A DNA stretch of 5,509 nt from Nitrososphaerales archaeon (GTDB lineage Archaea > Thermoproteota > Nitrososphaeria > Nitrososphaerales > Gagatemarchaeaceae), in NCBI GenBank assembly GCA_030040055.1, contig JASHUK010000033.1, forward strand, positions 1 to 5,509, read 5' to 3'. Shown here one piece after another: positions 1-5,505 of the stretch (position 1 is the first letter of the stretch; the number at the start of each line of letters is the position of its first letter). Made by a program: the position numbers and the translations under genes. The notes under the pieces were generated by a model. The model saw only the letters and a list, made by a program, of their open reading frames with translations. It searched no databases and had not been told where the DNA came from.

Positions 1-363
1 CTCTCCTATGCCCTTCCCGTCGACCAGGAACTTCAGGCCGTTGAACTCAGGTTCGTTGTGCGACGCCGTGACCATGATCGCCGGCCTCCGGCGCAGCCTG
101 CTCTCCCGAAACATGGCCGGGGTCGAGAGGACCCCGTAGTCCACCACGCCGACCCCGAGCGAGGCGACCGTCCCGACGACGGCCTTGGCCATGGCCGGGC
201 CCGTCCTTCTCGTGTCGCGCCCGACGAGCATCTCCATCGCCCCTGAAGCCAGCACGAAGTTCCTCGAGAACCTCGATACGTCGGCCAGGGTCAGGTCCGA
301 GTTGAGGACCCCCCTTATCCCGCTGAGCGAGGCTATCAACGCGGTGTCCCCATTGTTAGGCAA
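1..363 (-). CDS. Phosphohexomutase (phosphoglucosamine/phosphomannomutase family), N-terminal part
   Basis: This is the first 121 residues of an alpha-D-phosphohexomutase; the rest lies beyond the left edge. Such enzymes move a phosphate between C1 and C6 of a sugar through a phosphoserine and a bound Mg2+, feeding amino-sugar or mannose nucleotide synthesis in the cytosol. Visible are the domain-1 opening SGIRGV (residues 14-19), a GRD motif (48-50) and the active-site loop TASHNEPEFNG (99-109), with Ser101 as the expected phosphoserine. The loop has NEP where NPx is usual, and the start reads LSGIRG rather than the commoner FGTSGIRG, which suggests an archaeal subgroup whose exact sugar I cannot tell. 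I see no ATG in frame. TTG at 363 is used here, and TTG at 339 (giving MIASLSGIRG) is a real alternative. The gene diverges from the one at 432. The family is clear; the substrate is not. Confidence 0.88.
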   Translation of the reverse strand, partial: MPNNGDTALIASLSGIRGVLNSDLTLADVSRFSRNFVLASGAMEMLVGRDTRRTGPAMAKAVVGTVASLGVGVVDYGVLSTPAMFRESRLRRRPAIMVTASHNEPEFNGLKFLVDGKGIGE

Positions 364-400
364 AGGGAGACACAAAGTAAAGTCTTTTTGAGCACGCCCC

Positions 401-409
401 TTTTGATTT
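401..409 (+). promoter_or_regulatory. Weak TATA-like element for the gene at 432
   Basis: A T-rich stretch, TTTTGATTT, is centred about 27 bp before the ATG at 432, and no Shine-Dalgarno site precedes that ATG. The spacing matches the stronger boxes elsewhere in the window and would give a leaderless transcript. The match to an archaeal TATA box is poor, so this rests mainly on spacing. Confidence 0.35.
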
Positions 410-431
410 CGCTACGGATTTTCCGGCAGAG

Positions 432-929
432 ATGAAAGTAAAGGGGTTCCACATCTCCCGCAAGGCCGAAGTCGGGGAGTACAGGCTGACCGAGGTCTTC
501 GAGGGTCTCGAGTCGTCCCCCTCGCTGAAGAAGGTGTTCGGTTCGAAGTCGGCCACAGCCAAGATACTGAGGCACCTGAAGCTCAGGGTCGAGCTGAACG
601 ACTCGGGGCTGTGGCTCGACAGGACGACGGGCACCGTCTGCGTCGGGTTCAAGCACCTGTCGGCGGCAAAGTCCGACTTCCTCTATCTCGACGCGGTGCA
701 CGTCTTGGTTCACGTCAGGCAGTTCCTCGAAGGGAAGGAGCTCTACGACCAGGCCTTCGAGTACGTCGAGAGGCCCACCGAACTGGAGGCCTACAGGTAC
801 ACAGTCGCGGAGGCGAGGAGGGTCGGGATGAACGAGGACGAGATACTCCGCTACCTGAGGATGGACGCGGACGACGACTCAGAGCTCGGCAAGCTGATGG
901 AGAAGATCGGCGTAAAGGTCAGGCGCTGA
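432..929 (+). CDS. Conserved archaeal hypothetical protein with degenerate zincin-like motif
   Basis: A soluble 165-residue protein with no signal peptide or membrane segment. Its function is not known to me. The N-terminal half (about 1-75) alternates short charged segments and beta-like stretches. The most distinctive part is residues 88-125, where HVLVHVRQ (90-97) is followed by FEYVERPTELEAYRY (109-123). This looks like the HExxHxxQ...PxExEAY layout of small zinc metallopeptidases, but Val91 replaces the catalytic Glu while both His (90, 94) and the downstream Glu residues (117, 119) remain. The C-terminal third is helical and acidic, and it ends in a basic tail. From memory, similar sequences occur across Thaumarchaeota; I could not verify this. 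A catalytically dead or repurposed zinc-binding fold is the inference. The gene diverges from the mutase gene and ends one base from the fumarase stop codon. Confidence 0.85.
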   Translation: MKVKGFHISRKAEVGEYRLTEVFEGLESSPSLKKVFGSKSATAKILRHLKLRVELNDSGLWLDRTTGTVCVGFKHLSAAKSDFLYLDAVHVLVHVRQFLEGKELYDQAFEYVERPTELEAYRYTVAEARRVGMNEDEILRYLRMDADDDSELGKLMEKIGVKVRR

Positions 930-930
930 G

Positions 931-2259
931 CTAGCCGATCTTGTCTGACGGGATGCCGGCCTTCACAAGCTCCTTCATGTTCAGAATCCTTCCTATCTCG
1001 GCTTCGTCGTAACCCAGCTCCTTCAGGGCCGTCCTGATCGACGAGCCGTGAGCGAGCCGCTTGCCTACCTCGGCGGCCTTGTCGTACCCTATCTTGGGCG
1101 AGATCACCGTTATGAGCGCGGGGCTGCTCTCGGCGTACCTCCTCGCTTTCTCTTTCATCGGGACGACGCCGTCCACGACCACGGAAGCCACCTTCCGCAG
1201 CGCCTCCGACATGAGCTTTGTCTGGAGCACGATGTTGTACCCGAGTAGCGGGACGCCCATCGCCAGCTCGAACTCCCCGAGGGACGCGGCCACCGTGTTC
1301 GCCCCGTCGAGTCCTATCACCTGGGCGCAGGCCAGTAGGGCGCTCTCGACCGTGACCGGGTTTGTCTTCCCCGGCATTATGCTGCTCCCTGCGACCTCCT
1401 CCTGGGTAGGGATGTCAATCTCGCCCATCCCCGTCGCGGGCCCCGAGTACATCAGCCTCAGATCCTGGCACAGCCTGTAGAGGTCCAGCGCCGTGGTCCT
1501 CACCGCGCCGCTGAGGGCAAGGACGTCCGTCAGGAGGCGAGTCGGCCTGAACCGGTCCTTGGCAGACTTGAAGGGGAGCCCGGTCTCGCGGGCGACCTCC
1601 GCAGCCACCATGGCCCCGAACCTCGGAGGGGCGTTCAGCCCGGTCCCCACCGCGGTCCCGCCTATCGGCAGCTCGAGCACTCCCCGCATCGCCTGGCCGA
1701 CGGCTGCCGTGTCGATGGCGAACGCGTCTGCGTAGGCTCCAAACTCCTGACCCATCGTCACCGGCAGGGCGTCGCGCAGGTGCGTTCTCCCCGACTTGTA
1801 GACGGCAGACGTCCTCTTGGAGAGAGCCGACAGACTCGAACAGAGCTTCTCGAGGCTCGGGATCAGCCCGGACTTCACGGCGACCGCGGCGGCCACCCTG
1901 ACGGCCGTGGGCCCGACATCGTTAGAAGACTGGCTCATGTTGACGTGGTCGTTCGGATGGACCTTCGTCCCTGCGCGTTTTGCCGCCGTCTCGGCGAGCA
2001 ACTCGTTGACGTTCATGTTCAGCCCGGTCCCGGAACCGGTCTGGAAGACGTCGACGGTGACCATCTCGTCAAGCGTTCCACTCATCAGTTCCCTCGCCAC
2101 TTCCTCGATTGCACTTCCGATCTTGGCGTCCAGGACTCCGAGTTCCACGTTCGCTCTAGCCGAGGCCAGTTTTGTCGCCCCCACCGCCCATATCATTTCA
2201 CGAGGGAACCTGGTCCCCGTGTTGAGGAATACTCGCTTTGAAGCCTCGACGTACTTCAT
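931..2259 (-). CDS. fumC: Class II fumarate hydratase (fumarase C type)
   Basis: This enzyme interconverts fumarate and L-malate in the TCA cycle, as a cytosolic homotetramer that needs no iron-sulfur cluster. The 442 residues show all three conserved blocks of the fumarase/aspartase superfamily: QTGSGTGLNMNVNE (73-86), HPNDHVNMSQSSND (101-114) with GRTHLRDA (157-164), and the signature loop GSSIMPGKTNP (291-301) carrying the catalytic Ser. His160 in THLRDA and Gly297 in MPGK point to fumarase; aspartases usually have Gln and Ala there. The N-terminus, starting MKYVEASKRVF, is shorter than in E. coli FumC (about 467 residues) and resembles crenarchaeal/thaumarchaeal forms. The ATG at 2259 fits a TATA-like CTTAAG about 28 bp upstream, and no ribosome binding site is seen, so translation is probably leaderless. 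The Fe-S carrier gene lies 69 bp upstream on the same strand, and readthrough from it is possible. Confidence 0.96.
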   Translation of the reverse strand: MKYVEASKRVFLNTGTRFPREMIWAVGATKLASARANVELGVLDAKIGSAIEEVARELMSGTLDEMVTVDVFQTGSGTGLNMNVNELLAETAAKRAGTKVHPNDHVNMSQSSNDVGPTAVRVAAAVAVKSGLIPSLEKLCSSLSALSKRTSAVYKSGRTHLRDALPVTMGQEFGAYADAFAIDTAAVGQAMRGVLELPIGGTAVGTGLNAPPRFGAMVAAEVARETGLPFKSAKDRFRPTRLLTDVLALSGAVRTTALDLYRLCQDLRLMYSGPATGMGEIDIPTQEEVAGSSIMPGKTNPVTVESALLACAQVIGLDGANTVAASLGEFELAMGVPLLGYNIVLQTKLMSEALRKVASVVVDGVVPMKEKARRYAESSPALITVISPKIGYDKAAEVGKRLAHGSSIRTALKELGYDEAEIGRILNMKELVKAGIPSDKIG

Positions 2260-2284
2260 CGGGACAGACGAACCCGCTTGGTCA

Positions 2285-2290
2285 CTTAAG
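2285..2290 (-). promoter_or_regulatory. TATA-like box of the fumarase gene
   Basis: The minus strand reads GGCTTAAGTG here, with core CTTAAG centred 28-29 bp before the fumarase ATG. This is the spacing expected if transcription begins at or next to the start codon. It suggests the fumarase gene has its own promoter although it follows the Fe-S carrier gene by only 69 bp. Confidence 0.5.
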
Positions 2291-2328
2291 CCTTAGCGAA
2301 GGCGGGTCGCTGTTTTTCGGCGATGGTC

Positions 2329-2676
2329 TCAGTGGCCGCCGCAGCCGCACGCTTCCGCGTGGACGTTGGGGTTCTCTATCTTGAAGCCGGTCCTCTGCAG
2401 GCTCTCGAGATAGTCGATCTTCGACCCTCTGATCAGGTCGGCGTTTCCCTTGTCAGTCATCACTCTGAGTCCGTCGACGCTCTCGACCACGTCTCCGTTC
2501 GCGGGGGCCTTCTCCAGGCTGAGCGCGTACCTGAAACCTCCGCTGCAGGCGCAGCCTCCTCCCTGATAGACCTCTATCTTGAGATAGGAGTCCTTCGCGT
2601 TCTCCGACTCGAGCACTTCGTTGAGCTTCTCCCTCGCGACCGGGGTTATGCTCACCAGCGGCAACATCTTCTGCAT
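2329..2676 (-). CDS. IscA/HesB-family A-type iron-sulfur cluster carrier
   Basis: A-type carriers accept iron-sulfur clusters from a scaffold and pass them to apo-enzymes, or bind iron for assembly. The protein starts MQKMLPLVSITPVA (115 residues) and has the family features: an ITPVA opening strand, the CSGGFRYAL segment with Cys44, and the C-terminal ACGCGGH with Cys110 and Cys112. The 65-residue gap from Cys44 to Cys110 matches the family's usual C-x(63-65)-CGC arrangement. An additional Cys42 gives CAC in place of the usual single Cys, which may alter metal binding. The commonly predicted ATG would be at 2694 (MAKKGTMQKML, 121 residues). I prefer 2676 because the only TATA-like box, at 2698-2705, sits 4-11 bp before the 2694 codon but about 26 bp before 2676. 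The gene precedes fumarase on the same strand and diverges from the zinc-ribbon gene. Its client proteins are unknown. Confidence 0.92.
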   Translation of the reverse strand: MQKMLPLVSITPVAREKLNEVLESENAKDSYLKIEVYQGGGCACSGGFRYALSLEKAPANGDVVESVDGLRVMTDKGNADLIRGSKIDYLESLQRTGFKIENPNVHAEACGCGGH

Positions 2677-2697
2677 GGTTCCCTTCTTCGCCATTTT

Positions 2698-2705
2698 GTA
2701 TTTAG
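2698..2705 (-). promoter_or_regulatory. TATA-like box of the Fe-S carrier gene
   Basis: The minus strand reads CTAAATAC, a good archaeal TATA-like match in an otherwise GC-rich spacer. Its centre is about 25.5 bp from the ATG at 2676, the normal TATA-to-start-site distance, which supports a leaderless mRNA beginning at that codon. It is too close to serve a start at 2694. Confidence 0.6.
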
Positions 2706-2765
2706 AGTTTTTCCTGTCCGCCCTCCGGTGCCGGCTGACGCCGCCATGCGAACCACCGTGTCCTC

Positions 2766-2790
2766 TGCGCGCGAGACACAGAAACGCGCA
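2766..2790. repeat. Inverted repeat, 6-bp arms, 13-bp spacer
   Basis: TGCGCG at 2766-2771 is the exact reverse complement of CGCGCA at 2785-2790. It lies in the spacer between the divergent Fe-S carrier and zinc-ribbon genes, next to a longer palindrome. GC-rich arms of this length can occur by chance in such DNA, so an operator or RNA-hairpin role is only a possibility. Confidence 0.4.
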
Positions 2791-2801
2791 TGTGACGCAC
2801 T

Positions 2802-2831
2802 CCTCCGGGCAAAGGGTTTTTGGCCCGGAGG
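2802..2831. repeat. Perfect 9-bp inverted repeat upstream of the zinc-ribbon gene
   Basis: CCTCCGGGC (2802-2810) pairs exactly with GCCCGGAGG (2823-2831) across a 12-bp spacer, AAAGGGTTTTTG. The T-rich spacer is the only AT-rich patch near this gene and lies 26-37 bp before its ATG, where a TATA element would be expected. The palindrome therefore flanks the presumed promoter. It could be a binding site for a dimeric regulator or, if transcription starts further upstream, an RNA hairpin that buries a GGAGG. The sequence shows the symmetry; the role is inference. Confidence 0.6.
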
Positions 2832-2847
2832 CGACGCAGGAGCCCCG

Positions 2848-3015
2848 ATGGCTGACTTCAGGTGGTGCGAACGGTGCATGTCGAGGACCGAGCACGAAGC
2901 CGTCACAGACGGCAGGGACTACAACCCGAGAGGGAGGGGGTTGTACCGCTGCAAGGAGTGCGGCAGAGTGAAGTCGATGAGACACCTGAGGCCCAGCTCT
3001 GAAATCGGCTACTGA
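2848..3015 (+). CDS. Small four-cysteine zinc-ribbon protein
   Basis: A 55-residue basic protein with two CxxC knuckles, CERC (7-10) and CKEC (35-38), spaced 24 residues apart. This is the pattern of a zinc ribbon holding one Zn2+. Residues between the knuckles are charged and glycine/arginine-rich (RDYNPRGRG), and the tail is basic before a short acidic end. Small zinc ribbons in archaea often bind nucleic acid or join ribosome or transcription complexes, but nothing here fixes the role. Coding is supported by strongly GC-biased third positions like the neighbouring genes and by the ordered cysteine pairs. A GGAG at 2839-2842 lies five bases before the ATG, so unlike its neighbours this gene might use a Shine-Dalgarno site. 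It stands alone, 75 bp before the permease gene and divergent from the Fe-S carrier gene. Confidence 0.75.
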   Translation: MADFRWCERCMSRTEHEAVTDGRDYNPRGRGLYRCKECGRVKSMRHLRPSSEIGY

Positions 3016-3060
3016 CTTTGCATCGAGCGCCGCCTTTGGCACGCCCATGTTAATCATACG

Positions 3061-3067
3061 TTATATA
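3061..3067 (+). promoter_or_regulatory. Strong TATA box of the permease gene
   Basis: TTATATA, the clearest TATA box in the window, is centred at 3064. That is 27 bp before the TTG at 3091 and only 15 bp before the TTG at 3079. The spacing argues that transcription and translation both begin at about 3091. Confidence 0.75.
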
Positions 3068-3090
3068 GAGACAACAATTTGCCACGTCGA

Positions 3091-4680
3091 TTGTCAAGTC
3101 CTGAGCAGCCCGAGAAGCCTCAGCCTGCCGTCTTCGTAAGGGAAAGCACCGGGCTGGTCAAGAGCGTCGGCTTCTTTGACAGCATCGCCATGAACATGAG
3201 CAACATGTCGGTAGGCGCCCTTCTCGGGGTCATAGGCATCTCAGGGCTGGTCCCGATGGCGGTGTTCACCGGGCACAGCATCGTGGGCGTCAACCTGATT
3301 CTCCTGTCCGTCATCGCCTTTGTGGTCTCCATCCCTCAGATCGTCGTTTACACGATAATGTCGAGGAGGTATCCGCGGACCGGGGGAGACTACGTCTGGG
3401 TCTCGCGCGTCTTCGGTGGGCCCGCCGGGAGCATACTCTCCTTCATGGGGTACACCTTGGAGACGACCGCCTACCTCGCTCTGATCGTCCTTTCGACTGT
3501 CTTCGCCATAGGGACCGTCGGGTACTTCTTCTACGCTCCGGCGACGTTCAGCGCGAGCAACTTCTGGCTCGGCCTCCTGGTCCCGGCGCAGAACCCCACA
3601 AACCAGTTCCTGGTCGGGGCGCTCGTGTTCGCGGTCCTCATAGCGATCAACATACTGAGGCCGAAGGCCGGATTCAAAGTCGTCTCAATCCTAACGATAT
3701 TCAGCATCTTCGCGATCCTTCTGGCGATAGGGACGCTGCTCTCGGCCGGGAGGTCCGGCGTCGAGGCGGCGATCGCGAGCCCTCAGTTCAACGCCACGAG
3801 CTACCAGACCATCGCCAATCAGTATCCTGGAGGGTTCTTCAACCTGGGGAACACCGTCTTCCTGCTCCCGCTCCTCGCTGCCTTCGTATATCCCTGGCTT
3901 AACGCGTCGCCTGCCGTCGCGAGCGAGATAAAGGGAAAGACGGCCCTGAAGTGGAACGTCCCCATCTCAGCCGTCTTCGTATTCATCCTGCTCACGGCCG
4001 CCATAGCCACCATGTACTACGTGGCAGGACAGGCCTTCACAAACGCCGCTTACTCCAACTACAACCTCGTCTATGACCTGTCCTTCAACTTCTGGACGCT
4101 GGCCATGGGGGCTTCAGGCAACTCTATCGTCGCCGGGCTCATCGGGCTGGGGTGGATAGTCTCGAACATAACCGTCCTCGCCTACGGCATAATCGTAATC
4201 TCGCGCTATCTGCTGGCGCAGTCGTTCGACAGGTTCCTCCCGGCAAGGATATCGAACGTCAGCTCGAGGTTCGGCTCCCCTATACTGGCCCACGTAGTCG
4301 ACCTGGCGGTGACGCTGGGGCTGGTGGGGATAGCCGCGTTCTATTACAACGGAGTGATGGGCTTGTTCGGGGCCATTCTCGCGTCGATGGTCTACTTCAT
4401 GTTCGTCGGGCTCGCCGCCTCCGTCCATGCCTTCAGGAAGGAGTCTGGCGCCATCAAGCTCGTCCTGGGAGTGTGTGGTATCCTGGACGTCTTGGTCTTC
4501 GGGTTCCTCTCGTACCAGTTCCTTGCGAACCAGAGCATGTGGTCGCTCAACAGCCTGACGTACGGGTTCATAGCCGCGTCGGTGGTCGCAGGGGCGCTGA
4601 TCTACTTCGGGTCGAAGTGGTACAACATGAGACGCGGCATAGACATCTCGTTGGCGTACAAGGAACTTCCCCCCGAATAG
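3091..4680 (+). CDS. APC-superfamily amino-acid permease
   Basis: An integral membrane transporter of 529 residues, probably importing amino acids or related amines by proton or sodium coupling or by exchange. A short hydrophilic N-terminus (1-25) precedes about 12 hydrophobic segments, roughly at 30-53, 62-90, 112-148, 172-190, 196-220, 253-270, 290-312, 344-372, 398-418, 422-445, 455-478 and 490-508. Family marks are the first helix with its polar, Ser/Asn/Gly-rich stretch SIAMNMSNMSVGA (31-43), the loop PRTGGDYVWVSR (95-106), and the sixth helix ending ASEIKG (277-282), where a conserved Glu follows the substrate-site helix. The C-terminal tail (511-529) is hydrophilic. The substrate cannot be read from sequence. 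The start is TTG: 3079 is possible in frame (four residues longer), but the TATA box at 3061-3067 favours 3091. No partner gene is evident, and the TATA box suggests single-gene transcription. Confidence 0.93.
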   Translation: MSSPEQPEKPQPAVFVRESTGLVKSVGFFDSIAMNMSNMSVGALLGVIGISGLVPMAVFTGHSIVGVNLILLSVIAFVVSIPQIVVYTIMSRRYPRTGGDYVWVSRVFGGPAGSILSFMGYTLETTAYLALIVLSTVFAIGTVGYFFYAPATFSASNFWLGLLVPAQNPTNQFLVGALVFAVLIAINILRPKAGFKVVSILTIFSIFAILLAIGTLLSAGRSGVEAAIASPQFNATSYQTIANQYPGGFFNLGNTVFLLPLLAAFVYPWLNASPAVASEIKGKTALKWNVPISAVFVFILLTAAIATMYYVAGQAFTNAAYSNYNLVYDLSFNFWTLAMGASGNSIVAGLIGLGWIVSNITVLAYGIIVISRYLLAQSFDRFLPARISNVSSRFGSPILAHVVDLAVTLGLVGIAAFYYNGVMGLFGAILASMVYFMFVGLAASVHAFRKESGAIKLVLGVCGILDVLVFGFLSYQFLANQSMWSLNSLTYGFIAASVVAGALIYFGSKWYNMRRGIDISLAYKELPPE

Positions 4681-4757
4681 CACCTCAGAGGCCGCCAGCC
4701 ACAGGACTCCAGTGGGCGTAGCAAGCCTAACAAGCAGGCTCCAAGGACCCCGCATAC

Positions 4758-5366
4758 ATGGAATTCGAGAGGACCGTTCTGAAGAGGCGGATGGTCAGGC
4801 ACTTCACGACCGAGCCGATACCTTCCGCGAGCATCAGGAGGATGCTCGACCTCGCGCAGCACGCCCCCAGCGCCGGCTTCAGCCAGGGCAGCGCCTACGT
4901 CATCGTGACTCGCCCGGAGCTCCGCAAGAAGGTCGCCCTGCTGCAGGGGGAGGGCGAATACTCGAAGGCCGGGTTCCACGGATGGATTTCGGAGGCGCCT
5001 GTGGACATCGTCGCCTGCGTCAGCGAGAAGGTCTACCACGACCGCTACAACGAGTCAGACAAGCTGGACGACGAAGGGAACGAGATCGAGTGGCCGACCC
5101 CATACTGGTTCTTCGACATAGGGGCCGGGTGCATGATCATACTCCTCGCCGCAGTGGACCAGGGACTGGCCGCGGCCTTCTCCGGCATCACCGACCCGCC
5201 AGGTATGAGGCGGCTCCTTGGAATACCCCCGCACTATCACCCGGTCGGCGTGATATCGATCGGCCATCCTGCCAAGGACAAGAAGTCGCCGTCCCTGAAG
5301 CGCGGGAGGAAGCCGTTCGACGAAGTGTTCCACTACGACGGATGGCATGCGACCCCCAAGAAGTGA
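4758..5366 (+). CDS. Nitroreductase-family FMN oxidoreductase
   Basis: A cytosolic 202-residue flavoprotein of the nitroreductase fold, which normally works as a dimer binding FMN at the interface and transferring hydride from NAD(P)H or another donor. The N-terminal RRMVRHF (10-16) is the FMN-phosphate-binding arginine motif, and APSAGFSQG (36-44) is the flavin-contacting loop. The helix from FDIGAG (119-124) onward forms the core, and SPSLKRGRKPFDEVFHYDGW (177-196) is a distinctive C-terminal block. From memory this combination, including the WPTPYW segment (112-117), matches a subfamily well represented in actinobacteria, with no settled function. The APSAGF loop recalls BluB, but the C-terminal block does not fit. 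The true substrate is unknown. The ATG at 4758 follows a 77-bp gap after the permease with no Shine-Dalgarno site at normal spacing. The gene faces the tRNA gene tail to tail. Confidence 0.9.
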   Translation: MEFERTVLKRRMVRHFTTEPIPSASIRRMLDLAQHAPSAGFSQGSAYVIVTRPELRKKVALLQGEGEYSKAGFHGWISEAPVDIVACVSEKVYHDRYNESDKLDDEGNEIEWPTPYWFFDIGAGCMIILLAAVDQGLAAAFSGITDPPGMRRLLGIPPHYHPVGVISIGHPAKDKKSPSLKRGRKPFDEVFHYDGWHATPKK

Positions 5367-5383
5367 GCCGGGCCGCCGACGGG

Positions 5384-5414
5384 AAAACGACTCTCTCGAA
5401 CCGAAGTGAGAGAG
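5384..5414 (-). terminator. Possible terminator downstream of tRNA-Thr
   Basis: On the minus strand the last tRNA bases run into CTCTCTC, a 10-base loop, GAGAGAG (a 7-bp stem, 5391-5397 with 5408-5414) and, three bases later, TTTT at 5384-5387. Archaeal RNA polymerase stops at short oligo-T tracts, so the T4 is a plausible 3' end. The stem shares two bases with the mature tRNA and may be incidental. Confidence 0.4.
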
Positions 5415-5505
5415 CCAGCGGAGGGATTCGGACCCTCGACCCCTTGCTTACGAGGCAATCGAGCCCCACGTCGGGTGTGCTCTGACCAGGCTGAGCTACG
5501 CTGGC
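5413..5505 (-). tRNA. tRNA-Thr (anticodon CGU), intron-containing
   Basis: All arms fold: acceptor GCCAGCG with CGCTGGC (7 bp), D-stem GCTC with GAGC around a 10-nt loop holding GG, anticodon stem CTTGC with GCAAG around CTCGTAA, and T-stem GAGGG with CCCTC around TCCGAAT. The anticodon CGU (complement of 5450-5452) reads the threonine codon ACG. The discriminator is U73, which fits archaeal threonine tRNAs, and no CCA is encoded. The anticodon stem forms only after removal of an 18-nt insert between positions 27 and 28, leaving a 75-nt tRNA. The promoter lies beyond the right edge of the window. Confidence 0.95.
5459..5476 (-). other. tRNA intron at noncanonical position 27/28 with bulge-helix-bulge
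   Basis: On the minus strand the exon bases GAGC pair with GCTC in the intron (exactly 4 bp), flanked by 3-nt bulges ACA and GAT. An inner stem CCC/GGG closes a 5-nt loop. The archaeal splicing endonuclease cuts such bulges after the second base, giving AC^A and GA^T and an 18-nt intron, precisely the insert that must be removed to complete the anticodon stem. The outer exon helix is weak (about two pairs), a relaxed form of the motif. Such sites generally need the heteromeric or broad-specificity endonuclease found in crenarchaea, thaumarchaea and some others. Confidence 0.9.

Noticed and set aside
352..354. ATG on the minus strand as the mutase start
   Set aside because: It is out of frame with the conserved mutase sequence and meets a TGA after four codons.
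931..2259. Aspartase, argininosuccinate lyase or adenylosuccinate lyase for the 442-residue enzyme
   Set aside because: THLRDA with His160 and MPGKTNP with Gly297 match fumarase; aspartase typically has Gln and Ala at these places, and the other lyases differ across the conserved blocks.
1061..2296. Several open frames antisense to fumarase
   Set aside because: Fumarase motifs cover this whole stretch on the minus strand; the antisense frames are by-products of GC-rich coding DNA.
2311..2317. T5 tract as a terminator
   Set aside because: The tract is on the plus strand, where no gene ends nearby; on the minus strand it reads as A5 and cannot stop the Fe-S carrier transcript.
2323..2847. Plus-strand open frame leading into the zinc-ribbon gene
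   Set aside because: It is antisense to the Fe-S carrier and shows no recognisable domain before the ATG at 2848; only the last 55 residues look real.
2677..3057. Long N-terminal extension of the Fe-S carrier frame on the minus strand (up to 242 residues)
   Set aside because: The extension has no family similarity, runs antisense to the zinc-ribbon gene and crosses the TATA-like box; the carrier family begins near residue 1 of the 115-121 residue form.
4114..5039. Minus-strand and alternative-frame open frames over the permease end and nitroreductase
   Set aside because: Low-complexity, Arg/Pro/Gly-rich translations with no motifs, fully overlapping well-supported genes.
4758..5366. BluB (5,6-dimethylbenzimidazole synthase)
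   Set aside because: The N-terminal loop is similar, but the C-terminal SPSL-RGR-P-DEV block and the WPTPYW segment do not fit my knowledge of BluB, and no cobalamin genes are nearby.
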